Translations under genes and position numbers: made by a program | The notes under the pieces: model-generated | Told to the model about the DNA's origin: nothing | The model's input: only the letters and a program-made list of their open reading frames with translations | The model's database searches: none | Shown here: positions 23,930-34,235 of the stretch, piece after piece | Layout of the letters: each line of letters starts with the position of its first letter | Numbering within the stretch: the stretch's first letter is position 1 | Assembly (NCBI GenBank): GCA_001692895.1 | Contig: KV748210.1 | Coordinates: forward strand, 1,488,001 to 1,552,000 | Direction: 5' to 3' | Length of the DNA stretch: 64,000 bases | Source of the DNA: Cenococcum geophilum 1.58 | Lineage: Eukaryota; Ascomycota; Dothideomycetes; Gloniales; Gloniaceae

Positions 23930-24059
23930 GAGACAACTTAAAAGCCGTAATAGCAGCGAAACCAGCCCAAAAACTACTTAATAAAGTAATCCGATATTGG
24001 AATTCTATTCCCCACACTGAGAGACCCTATAAAACCACGTCGCCCCCATCTATAGTATG

Positions 24060-25280
24060 GGGGACGACGGAGGGGCGCAAGCTTCCCGCTAGAGCTATAA
24101 AAATCGCGATATAAGGGAGCTGAACTATAAACCAGGCGGGTAATAACACGGAAAGGACAGCTGCTAGCTTAACCAGTAATGGCAAAAACTAAAGGAAATA
24201 CTCGGATAAATTAAAGATAATCTTATAAAAGAGGAGGAAGAAACCCCATAACACTAGATACTTATTACTGTTTAAGAGGTAATATAATGCGTTAAAACCC
24301 TCTTAACGCGTTAGATAACCTAAGAGAAGGAGACTAAAGCCTAGCTTAACCGGATTAAAGCTAGTATTATAAAAATCTAAAAGGAAATATATAAAGGAGG
24401 ACCCCTAGGTCTAGGAGTTTCTTTAGTATAGGGCTAGACCTAAGTAGCTGTTACTGCGCAAGCGGCCCGTATAGTAAACGCAGTCGTAGCACTATAGAGA
24501 GCGACCGTACGCGTTCGGCTTAAGGAGCCCTAGGGCTACGAACTAGGGGAGCTTCTTAAAAATATTTAGAGAATAATACTAAGCGTATACGCCGTACGCA
24601 CCCTTAATAGCGGGGACATAAACGTTTATGTCCCCTCCTAAATAATAAAGGATTAAATCTTAAACGGACCAAACACGCTAGGACTTAAAATACTAAAAAA
24701 AGACTACCTCTTAGAAGTACCTAGGGTCCTACTTAAGACCCTAATTAATAGCGGAAGGAATATAGATAACTTAGAATTAATCTAATCTATTTGCAAAGCT
24801 ATAAAGCGCCTCGTGCCTGGAGTAGCTATTAGCTAAATCCGATAGCTATACAACCCTAAAGCGCAGGCGAAACGCTAGGAAAGCCCTAGCAGCACCTAAA
24901 GAGAACCTAAGAAGACTAGAGGAACACTTATAATTGGCGTCTTAACCTAAGCAATTTAGCATAAAATTATAAAAAGCGGGATAGTTATTAAATCTCAGCT
25001 TTTTAAGACTAGGCTATTTAAGAACAGCCTAATTATAAAGCAATGCTATAGATATAATTAATAGGGATATATATAAAGCGTATATGGAAAACAAATAAAA
25101 TGCGGATAATATGTAGGGCTATATAGCACCACGGATTGCCCTAAAGAAAGGGTATCCTGCGTTAATTGCGGTAAAGCCTATAAAGTATAATAAAGAAAGG
25201 AGTGTAGGACTTTTTAAAGCTACCTTAAAGGTATCCAAATAAAAAGAATAGCCCTCTTAACGCAGTTGCTCTGTATATAA
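24060..25280 (+). pseudogene. LINE 2 ORF1 (Gag-like) with zinc knuckles
   Basis: Knuckle region at about 25030-25190 reads KQCYRYN..GYI.SVYGKQI, then STTDCPKERVSCVNCGKAYK, the Cys-rich pattern of Tad-type Gag. The N-terminal half is a helical, charged region with RIP stops. Confidence 0.75.
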
Positions 25281-25559
25281 AAAGCTATAGAAATAATATT
25301 ACACCCACCCCTAATACTAGGAAACTTTATAATCATTACTAATAAAAAAAGAGAATAAGAACTATTAGGGACCTAAGAATAACTACTTAAACGGGGACTA
25401 GGTAAACTATCTTTTATTAATAAAGTAAGCAGAGATAGATCGCAATTAAGGCTCCGGCTGCGTGCTAATAGAGCAATAATAGTAACTAGTAAAAATAAAG
25501 AGGAGCAGGATATAGATATAGATAAGCCTATACTTACCCTAAATAAATAAGTATATAAT

Positions 25560-28500
25560 TATCTAGTATAACTGCGGAAATGCAAATTAAGGGGTATATC
25601 GCCCCTTTTTTAATAGCGTTATGCTGGCGGATTACTAGGTCCTTACAGTCTAGAAGCCGGTATTTAATAGGTACACTAAATTAATATACTGCCCTAGGGG
25701 ATTTATACTTACGTATAACGCCCTCCCCATAATAAAAGTCTGCTTTATAATTAGCCGGAATATTAATGCCGCGCACTAGAAGTGCAGATAGTACGGCCCC
25801 TTTACTACAGCCCTCTGGGTGCGCCTAGAGGGGCTAAAGATTATAATTATTAACGTCTACAACCCGCGTAAAGATGGCCCTTAAATTAGGACATGGCCGG
25901 AGGTTAAAACGGCCATTAAGGAAGCTAAGGGAGAAATCGTACTTTTAGGCAACTTTAACGCCTACTACCTAAGGTAGGGCGGAAAGCATATAGCAATAAG
26001 AGAGTGTAATTAACCTTATATTTATATCTCTAAATCTATATAGAAGAGTTAACTTCTATGGTATAGTTAAGGAATGGGCCCTTATAAGAGACTATATACC
26101 TATCCGCATCCAAATTAACAACGCTAGCTGTCCGCTAGCGGAACGCCGGCGCCTCGCCATTAAAAAACTAGACTTATAGGGCCTCCTCTAAAGCATTTAG
26201 GGGCTTAACTAGGCCATATCTAAAGACCCCCTTTAAGCCCTTTAGGAAGGGATTAAATAAGCACTTAAAGAACACTGCCCGTAAGTATAACCTAGCTAGT
26301 AGGCCCGCCAAGAATGGTCACTAAATGCTATACAGCTCCACGCTAGCGCCCGCTAGGCGCGGCAATAGTACTAAAACTATAACAACCCCTAGGACTTACA
26401 AAGATACCTAATACTAAGTAATTAACTCTAGAAAGAAACTAGGAGAGTTAATTATAATAACTAGAGGCGCTTTATTTGTAAACTTACCAAGGATTAATTA
26501 AAACCCTATAATAAAGGACTTTAGATCCTATTAAAATGGAGTAGAAAAGTAAGCATAGCGAAGGCGGACCCCTATTTACTAGACCTTAGGAGGTCCATTA
26601 AGGACCCTTTAATAGACAATAATACTATAAAAGTAGATATCTTTATAGCCAAATTCTTTCCTAAGACTGGAATAGCGGACCTTAGCGATATTAAGATAGA
26701 GGTAATAATAGAACAAAGAGCACTTAATATTAGCCCTATTATCTTAATAGAAGAAATTAGTAAGCTAATTAGGAGCCTTCTAAATGGAAAAGCCCTAGGG
26801 CTAGATAGCATACTAAACGAAGTTCTTAAAGCAGTTGCCCTAGTTATTATAAAAGACTTAGTAGAAGCAGCTAGCTACTGCTTTGCTAATAGAACAATAC
26901 TAAAAAGTCTTAAAGAATCTATAACTATGGTATTACGTAAGGAAGGAAAGAAAGACTACTTTTTCCTAGGCAGCTATAGACCAATTACCCTTAAAAATTC
27001 GCTAGTAAAAGTCCTAGAAAAGCATATAGCTAATATTATATTAGAAGCAGCGGAAGAGCACGGTCTACTTCTTTAGAACTAGATAGGAGCAAGGCGCAAG
27101 CAATCTATACTATTAGCAGTAGGACTGCTTAGCTCTTACGTACAGATAGCGTAGCGAACGCGCCGTGGGTGCGTGGTATTAATGCTAAGCTTAGACTTAA
27201 TAGGAGCATTTAATAACGTGTCCTATAAAAGGCTCCTTTATATTCTAAAAAGAAAAGGCTTTTTAAAGTAGCTTATAGACTTTATATAAAGCTTCCTAAT
27301 AGTACGTAAGACCCGTATTAAGTTTATAAAATATAAGAGTAATTAAATTTAGACACAGACAGGTATCCCCTAGGGGTCTCCCTTATCGCTAATTCTGTTT
27401 CTCTTTTTTATATTAGAACTTTTAGAGAAATTCCAGAGTCCTAATAGCGGCACGCTAGGGTTCGGCTTTGTAGATGACACAAATCTTATTACCTAGGGGG
27501 ACTCCACGGCAGAGAACTGTTAACGATTAAAAGCTGCCTATAACTACTGCGCTGCATAGGCAAACCAATACGGCGCGGCGTTCGCCCCTAAAAAGTACTA
27601 GCTTATACACTTTACAAGGCGACGGCGCTACGCCACTGCAGACCTTGCGTCCACCGTGCGTATCGCCGGCTGCGAGACAGCTCCCTAGAAAACCAGCATG
27701 TAAATCCTAGGGATTTAGGTGAACCCTAAGCTTTAGTAGAAAGAATAGATTAAGAAGGCAGTAACTAAAGGATTAGCAGCCTTTAAAGCGATGTTAAGAA
27801 TTACTACGTCTATATAGGGCCTATTAATACGCCGCTCGCGCCTCCTATACACAGCCACTATCTAATTAGCGATGCTATATGGCGCCTAAGTGTGGGGAGT
27901 ATAGGACGACGGCGGAACGCTAGCAAAAAGCTTGCTTAAACCGCTATAGAAAGTCTAGAACTAATGCCTCCGTAGGGTTATAGGAGCATACCAGCAAACA
28001 CTAATAGCTATAATTAAGAAGGAAGCGGCCATTCCCCTAATCTAACTCTATATTAAAATGACAGCCCTCTAAAGAGCCGCCAAAACAGCCTCTAATAGGG
28101 TAGAAAAGGAATTAGTAGAGGCACCTAAGGGTATCTAAAAAACACTAATAAAGCGCTAGTGGAAAATAAGACGGCTACTAGTACTACTAAAAGTGCTTAG
28201 GGACCGCGTAAAGGACTATAAGAATAAAATATAGGGGTTTCTTATATACTAGAAGAACTGTATAGAGTAGGAAGCTGTAATAAACCCCTATAGGTGTAGC
28301 TAGCGGAGCGCTAGTAGAGCGTAGACGGAGCGCCGCTACTGTATAAGAGGCCACCAGCACTACTGGCGGGAAACCACCCTTATCGCGAAATGGGCAGACC
28401 TAGAATAGCGCTAACGGTAATAGGCAAAGGCCAAAAATCGCATAGAAACTATGTGGAAGACCCTATAGGGGAAACCTATAATCCCATTATATAAAGATCT

Positions 28501-28990
28501 AATAAAAGTAGAGGTTATAGTACTATTCCTTCTTTATATAGAGGTAATAGGGCTTAACGCATAGCTTACATCTATTAGAGTATTAAAAATTCTCCCGCGA
28601 TGCGAATATAGTTAGATAAGGCAGATAGTACACTATATACTATTCTAATGTCTATAATACTAAAGGGCGGACCTTATAGCATAATGTACCTCTAAATACC
28701 TCTAAGACGTCTTAAATAATAAAAAAAGTGCTTAAGCGGCTGTAAAGTGGCTAATATAGTTAGGTACTTTAGCCTAGTTCTAGGCTATAAAGGTAATAGA
28801 TGTAGAGGATATAAGAGGATACTAGCCCTTTTAAAGCTTAGAGGACTAGTAAAAGAATATAGGCAAAAGGATATTAGTAAAAGGATAAGGGAAGAAGGGG
28901 TAGTATGAGATTGTCCGTAAAGCGCGGTTAGTTAGCTTAATATATAGACTCTAAGCCAGGCAGAAGGCGAGTTGCTAGCGCCCCAATATC
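25560..28990 (+). pseudogene. LINE 2 ORF2: endonuclease (deleted) and reverse transcriptase
   Basis: Endonuclease pieces: IIIINVYNPRKDGP and IVLLGNFNAYYLR.GGKHIA, then directly LIFISLNLYRRVNFYGI. The segment that LINE 1 has between GG and IIDLIFI (about 35-40 residues) is missing, with a frame change near 26005-26015. RT: GSYRPITLKNSLVKVLEKHI, LDLIGAFNNVSYKRLL, GIP.GSPLSLILFLFF and catalytic GFGFVDDTNLIT (27462-27497), with both Asp retained. The C-terminal part (LRRVIGAYQQT) follows. Stops are mostly at CAG/CAA/TGG positions. Confidence 0.87.
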
Positions 28991-29135
28991 GGAACGCCGT
29001 CGTCTCTCCAGCGCGGCCCGCGATTAGGTTTTCTCTAAGATAGAGTTTTTCCTATAGAAGGTATTAGCCTATATGGACCCACTAGGGGGACCGGGACGGG
29101 CGGTAAATTGAATTTATTATTAATAAGATATAATA

Positions 29136-29360
29136 TATGCTTACGCTTTTAATAACGCGTTTTTTAACTTTAACGAAATTAATGTTAGGACTAAGCAATA
29201 GCCATATAATAAAATTAATACCATTTAGAAGCCCTAAGTCTTAAAAAAAATGTAACTATAGGGTTTAATAATAACGCGTTATGTGAATGAATAAATTAGA
29301 TATCCGCAATATCCGTTTTGTGGATTTTGCTTACGTTTTTAACAAAACTCGCCAAAGCCT
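29136..29360. other. Right subterminal non-coding part of the TIR transposon
   Basis: Holds the second copy of aactttaacgaaattaat (about 29166-29183), two taataacgcgtt phrases, and paired atatccgc motifs at about 29300. Presumably the promoter side of the RecQ-like gene. Confidence 0.5.
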
Positions 29361-29444
29361 CTCAGACGTGATTTTGCAATTCGGAAGACGGCGTAGGTTA
29401 TTCCGATGCTAGCTAAAAAATCGCGTCTAAGCTCGCTGAGGTAA
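29361..29444 (-). repeat. Right terminus: TIR plus subterminal hairpin
   Basis: Ends ctgaggtaa. An outer stem joins ctcagacgtgatttt (29361-29375) and aaaatcgcgtctaag (29417-29431), 13 of 15 paired. An inner ttcggaa/ttccga hairpin lies within. The layout mirrors the left terminus although the sequences differ. Confidence 0.75.
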
Positions 29445-29453
29445 GGCACCGCG
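29445..29453 (+). repeat. 9-bp target duplication of the TIR transposon, right copy
   Basis: ggcaccgcg, identical to 7675-7683. Confidence 0.88.
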
Positions 29454-29544
29454 ATCCTTATGATCCATTGCTTTCTCTACCTATTAGATAAGAATTAATT
29501 TAACAGTTAATAGGCCATACAAGTGCACTTGGGTGATACCGACA
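29454..29544 (+). repeat. 3' LTR, right fragment
   Basis: Matches the end of the 5' LTR (5595-5685), with the shared phrase ttaacagttaataggccata, and keeps the ideal terminus CCGACA. It is followed by ttaat, the target duplication of the whole element. Confidence 0.9.
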
Positions 29545-29549
29545 TTAAT

Positions 29550-30057
29550 ATTATACTAGGTTTTAGCCCTAGAGTAGTTAGTAAAGAACCGCTTAACTAG
29601 GGTAAGATTATTATTAGTAATAGCGCGTTCTAAGCTAATTAATTATATATAGTAAGTCTAAAGCTCTTCCTGGCGTCCTAAAAAGGATTATACCTAATTT
29701 TTACCTAATAGTGCGATTTTATAATAGCGAGGGATATTAGAGTTTTCCCGCTAAAAGATAAGGGAGGTAATTGTCTAAATTATATAAAATTAATATAGAA
29801 ACCTAGCTTTAGTAAGATATATACAGTATTAAACAATTATTGCCTCGCCAGCGAGAGTTATACGGTATTGGTTAATGCGGACGACTTAGTAAGATTAGCA
29901 TTTACCCCGGAGTCGTTTTTAAAAGGTAGTAGGAACTCTATCCCTTGCAACGTTGGTGTCCTACTGCAGGTGGCCTGTGCGGGAACACCAGAATCAGAGC
30001 TATGTAGAAGCTTCGCAGATAATATAGGTTAACTTAATCATCAATTAATTAACTATA
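29550..30057 (+). other. Upstream region of the piggyBac element
   Basis: About 500 bp without an ORF. A possible piggyBac terminus CCCTAGAG lies at 29567, preceded by ttag rather than the canonical TTAA; a possible partner gtagggTTAA lies near 32484-32493. The segment is partly RIP-mutated. Confidence 0.4.
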
Positions 30058-32067
30058 ATGCCTTCTAATCGTGCCTTTCTTGATCCTAATATTGTCCAAC
30101 CTACTAAATACATCGTTCCTTTAACTTGTGTAGCAAAAGAACTACCCCTAGAGCCTTGGCAGCTGCCTAAATTTAAACCCTTTATTATTAACGATTATAA
30201 TACCTATAGCGAGCCAATCCTCCCCCTAAATACCAATATAAGTGATCTAATGGCGCTATTCAATCTATTTTATATAGATGAGATAATGGATAAGCTTATG
30301 GAGTAGATAAACGCGTATACGGATAAACAGCAGAGCCTTAAGGATGAGGACGAGCTATAAACGCGTTGTAGATGGCTCCTAATATCCAGAAAGGAACTAT
30401 ACGCATACTTTAGTATACTAATTTATATAGGCATTACTATTAAATTAGCCATTAAGGATTACTGGGGCGATTTAGAAGAGGATGGCTGCAGTTATATGGT
30501 GAAAAAATACATCTTAAAAGACCGCTTTTAGCAGCTTGATCGTTATATTAGAGCTACTAAATCCCAGCCCTAAGACAATAATTCATCTAAATTAACCTTT
30601 AATCGTATTAACGACCTTTTAGAGCACCTATAAGTCCTCTACTATAAGCTCTACAATCCTAGAGCTTACCTTGCTGTTAATAAGACAATTCAACGCTTTA
30701 TGGGAAGGGCTAGTGAGATAGTTAATATTCCATTAAAACTAACACCTAAAGGCTTTAAAATATGGGTTCTAGCTAATAAGGGCTATATATTAGATTAGAT
30801 CTATTATGCTAAAGGCAATAAAGGTCCTATTGACCTAGACTCCCACTTTATAGAGGTAGAAGGATTTAGCAATATACAAGCTATCGTCCTTAATTTCCTT
30901 ACACAAAAGCATAAGATTACTTAGCAGCGACTCTACCCTCTAGGAAAGCACATCATGTGGCTTAATAACCTCTTTACTAGCGTTAAACTATTTCGAAGAC
31001 TTTGTAAGCTTAAGGTTGGAGCGGCTAAAACAGTTAGAACGGCAAAGACATAGAATAAGGAGTAAGGGCAGGATTCTATAGATATATTAAAGGATTCCAA
31101 GGGCCGAAAAAGGAAGGAACCTCTAGAGTAAATTAATGTTAAGCTCTTAAAACTTAAGCTTGTGCATTCAGCCTAAATTCCATAGGGGACGCTCTACGGA
31201 TCTACTTTAAAAGATCATTAGGTAATAGAGTTTGCTTAAAAGAACGCGAATATAGTCCTTTTTATAAGTACTATACACAACGGTAAGCTCTATAAATTAT
31301 TCTATATTATAGACAGCCTTAATACCATACTAAAACCGTACTAACGTTATATATCGCTAGGTTAATCCTACGTTATAACTTAATAACGATGACCTATAAA
31401 AACGGCTATAGGAGCCGCCTAAACCCGTAAGATCTTTAGTAATAACGTCCGCAAAGAGTTACCTATCCCTGACTTTATAGACGAGTATAATTGCTATATA
31501 TATAGAGTGGATATTATAGATTAGCTGCGGAGCTATTATAACACACAGAGAGCGTATAGGAAGACTTGGAAGCCTCTATTCCACTTCCTACTTAATACTA
31601 TTATTAGTAATTACTATCTGCTATTATCTTATAGGCTAGTAGATCGATATTACTGCCGTAAGAAGTCGCATAAGTAATTTAGGAAGGACCTACGCAAAGC
31701 TCTCTTCCAGAACTCCACACGGGCTCAAAAACACCCCTCTTACGCTATACCTTCTAGGCCGTTAATTAACAAGATAATATAGGAACCTGTAGTAGAATAT
31801 AAGCTTATTAAGCTTGGCGAACGGCAGCAGAATTGCTCTGGCTGTATTAAAGCTAGAAAGATGACTACAGAGCCTTATATGGCAAGAAGGAAGCCTTTGG
31901 CAGATCTCTCTATTAACACCACTCGGAAAGAGAGGACTAGTAAGGACTGGAAGCATCGCCAACGCGTGCCAAGAACTCAATTTGGGTGCAGTGTATGTAG
32001 AATTCCGTTCTGTAGGAAGGGCGATTGCTAGAGCGCCCATATTAAACGAATTTCCACTAAAGATTGA
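30058..32067 (+). pseudogene. piggyBac transposase, full length, RIP-inactivated
   Basis: One frame runs from the ATG at 30058 to the TGA at 32065, about 669 codons, with roughly two dozen TAG/TAA stops and no frameshift seen. The DDE_Tnp_1_7 core is clear: LAVNKTIQRFMGRASEIVN, PLKLTPKGFKIWVLANKGY, KHIMWLNNLFTSVKLF, DFIDEYNCYIYRVDIID, SYYNTQRAY. The C-terminal Cys-rich finger is CSGCIKARKM with FGCSVCRIPFCRKGDC. At the first two catalytic positions, normally Asp, Asn is present (AVNKT, WLNNLF); the third (VDxxD) is kept. Both changes are G-to-A. piggyBac elements cut and paste at TTAA; this copy cannot. Confidence 0.92.
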
Positions 32068-32480
32068 GTGTAGATATTAAAATATATATATTTATTGAGC
32101 TTTATATTTCTTATCACGGCTCTAAGATTCTAACGATCTAATTGGCTGGAGCTTATTGATAAGAATAGGACACGAATCAACGTTGCAAGGGATAGGCATC
32201 CGCGTAAGCTTATAGGCTGCGATATAAGCCACCTACTCGCTAGGTAGTAAGAGCAGCTTATATACAGTCTTCTATATCTAGCGCTTAAGGGCAACGAGGC
32301 ATAGGTATAGATTGGTGTATTTTATAGAGTTAAGATAGAAGAAAGTCAATTGTTTACTTCTAAAACGGCAGTATACTTCTTTAGGCAATAAGCTAGCCAT
32401 AAGAAGAAGGCGGTCTGCTAGCGCGGTCATAACTCAGTAAGCGGTCAAAACCCCGTTAACCACGTTAGATAATTTATTTT
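32068..32480 (+). other. Downstream flank of piggyBac
   Basis: Non-coding, moderately RIP-mutated. Composition changes sharply to ordinary GC at about 32490, just after gtagggttaa, which may be the right end of the piggyBac element. Confidence 0.4.
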
Positions 32481-32489
32481 TGTAGGGTT

Positions 32490-33764
32490 AAGAAATAACA
32501 AAATTGTTCTAGGTATTTAGGTTAAAAATTCGTCAGCTTTGCAGGTCTAGAGACACAATAATCATTTTCAGTAATCTGGTAGTGGGAATTGTTCGAGCGC
32601 GGCGGAGCACGTTTGCCAAGACTAAAAAGCGTCAGAGCGTCAGAGCGTCAGACCCTGTAGTGCCGTGGTGATAGCCATATAGAGCTGATGCAAGGATTTC
32701 CCCTAATGGCCATTGCATGTCATAATATTCTGAGGTTTGGACTTCTATTGTTTCGTACTGGAATACAGGCCACTGTTAATTCCCTAGCTAACGTCATTTG
32801 GCAGCCTTTAATACGGCGGTGATTACCACGATAGCGACAGGCGAACAGAGAAAGGTGTGGATAGCGCATCGTATAGTATCGAAAGGCAATAGCGCTGGGG
32901 AGCTGGGTATAACACGAAGGTAAACAAGTGACCTTGCTGTCGGAAGGATCTCGAGTCCAAGAAGGTGGAGAGGCAGCCTATTCGAGGGCTTGGGTCGACA
33001 TCTGGTTGCAGAATAATCGTGGCTATCATTGAGAGATTGCAGGGCTACGGGAGCACCCATTCATCGAGTAAGTTCTATCTCCTTCAGTAACATATCAAAC
33101 CCACATTAACAAGCATGTTGAGATAGCCTAGCCGCGAAGGTCACCAAGACGGACTCGAGAAGACAGACTGAACAGCATCTCAGTAGGCAATGTCCTATCC
33201 TTCTACAAATATTGTCCCATTCAACATATACAGTATTCGAAAACTTGCGTCGAGGACAACGCAGTGGCGGTTGATATTCTGGCAAGGCTGAGATCTATTC
33301 GGGAAAGCGGGTGGCTCGGATAGAGGCCTTTTTCGTCTTGGATAAGAGTCATGTCAGGGAATAGTAGGCCTAAGCTAATGATTCCGTCTACGGCACACGT
33401 TAGTGCTAATGGCAGTGAAATGACATAGGAAAATACCCTGCTGATCCCACTGAAGTGGCATCACCCAGGCCAGCAGGAGGTTGGTCTAAAGAGGCTATAC
33501 TCAGCGCTGCGACTTTGATCGTTATGATCCTGCTGCCATGTATAGGTGTTCTGTGGAAAAATAATAAAGTGAGGGCGTTCTGCAGGAGGTGGTGGGATCG
33601 AGTGTGTGGACGAGCATCTCGTACGTATTAGCTTCGCTAGTCCTTGCTCGGATCAGTCTTCCCATCTACACCTTCGCCGGCAAAGGTCGTACGGCTATCG
33701 TTGATGCCAGACGGTGTGGCAGCCAAATTGATCAAAGCGCCACTTTCCTGATAAGCCTAGCGCA
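32490..33764. other. Non-RIP island, left part: no gene recognised
   Basis: Ordinary base composition with normal CA frequency. Short open frames exist on both strands (for example minus 32794-33060, 88 codons) but overlap one another and show no recognisable domain. The longer plus frame near 33589 lacks an ATG start. A 9-bp triplet gcgtcagag sits at 32629-32652. Confidence 0.5.
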
Positions 33765-34235
33765 ATGCGCTCATGTATGAAGGCATTTTACGTCGTTCAA
33801 AGTTCTAGTAGCACTATAGCTCTGAATGAGCTAGCCGAAGAGTTCCAGGGAGCCCCGCTGACCGATGTAGGTACCGATTTAGACATTGAGACGGGTATGC
33901 TACCCAAAAATCACGGGGATGATGGGGCTCTTATCATTCTTGATACGCTTATATCAGAGACCGTAAGGGAGCAGGAAGGCCGGGCTTCGACAAAGAGACA
34001 GCGCTTGGTATCTGACCAGGAAGTAAAGCCAGAGAACGAATCGAGTGCCGGGCCACAAGCACAGCCGAACGTTGTGCCGAAGGTTCCTCTAGCAGGTGCT
34101 GAGAGCAATAGCGGTCGTTCAAGTGTTGTTGTAGCATGGAATGTCGAACTACCTGCCGCAAGGATAAGACAGCAAGAGGACTATCATGACACGGTCAGTC
34201 GGATGCGAGGGTTCCGGCTGGAACGACATCGTTAG
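33765..34235 (+). CDS. Hypothetical 156-residue ORF in the non-RIP island
   Basis: Opens with ATG at 33765 and ends with TAG. It is the longest ATG-initiated frame in the island. The product is acidic and low in hydrophobics, with an Arg/Gly-containing end (MRGFRLERHR); no signal peptide, membrane segment or known motif is seen. It could be an exon of a host gene relic or chance. Two antisense frames overlap it and are taken as shadows. No family recognised. Confidence 0.25.
   Translation: MRSCMKAFYVVQSSSSTIALNELAEEFQGAPLTDVGTDLDIETGMLPKNHGDDGALIILDTLISETVREQEGRASTKRQRLVSDQEVKPENESSAGPQAQPNVVPKVPLAGAESNSGRSSVVVAWNVELPAARIRQQEDYHDTVSRMRGFRLERHR

Larger units (their letters stand above)
23930..29119 (+). 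mobile_element. Tad-like LINE 2, head-to-head with LINE 1
   Basis: A 5190-bp plus-strand LINE inside the upstream part of the helicase gene, bounded by a 16-bp duplication (23914-23929, 29120-29135). It carries a Gag with CCHC knuckles, an endonuclease with an internal loss, an RT retaining FVDD, and a long C-terminal domain. No poly(A) tail is seen; the 3' end reads taaattgaatttatta. Confidence 0.85.
7684..29444 (+). mobile_element. Large TIR DNA transposon (about 11 kb before two LINE insertions)
   Basis: Inserted in the 3' LTR of the small LTR element with a perfect 9-bp duplication ggcaccgcg (7675-7683 and 29445-29453). Termini are TTACCTCAG on the left and CTGAGGTAA on the right, extending to an imperfect inverted repeat of about 19 bp. 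Subtracting two LINEs and one copy of each of their target duplications leaves about 10,986 bp. Contents in order: a DUF6589-like gene on plus; a tandemly duplicated minus-strand gene; an SPP-repeat segment; and a RecQ-like helicase on minus. A 9-bp duplication fits Mutator-like or other DDE elements, but no MULE transposase was recognised. The superfamily is undetermined. Everything is heavily RIP-mutated. Confidence 0.82.
5482..29544 (+). mobile_element. Small non-autonomous-looking LTR retrotransposon, 3' LTR split by nested insertions
   Basis: Two copies of a 204-bp repeat beginning TGTCGGAATATAT and ending CCGATA/CCGACA bound an internal region of 1885 bp (5686-7570). Identical ttaat pentamers flank the whole at 5477-5481 and 29545-29549. 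The 3' LTR is interrupted at 7683/29445; its pieces 7571-7683 (113 bp) and 29454-29544 (91 bp) add to exactly 204 bp. The internal region has one gag-like ORF and no reverse transcriptase or integrase, so mobilisation would need an autonomous partner. CA dinucleotides are common in it (many cagcag runs), unlike its neighbours, so it has largely escaped RIP. Confidence 0.85.

Noticed and set aside
26572..26811. Minus open frame inside LINE 2
   Set aside because: Antisense to a clear ORF2 reading; no motif.
7684..29444. Starship-type giant element
   Set aside because: No DUF3435 tyrosine-recombinase captain was recognised at either end, and the element has clear TIRs with a 9-bp duplication.
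31762..32040. Minus open frame at the end of the piggyBac transposase
   Set aside because: Antisense to the Cys-rich transposase C-terminus.
33589..33780. 63-codon plus frame before the 156-residue ORF
   Set aside because: Begins with GTG, not ATG; no domain; unlikely start in a eukaryote.
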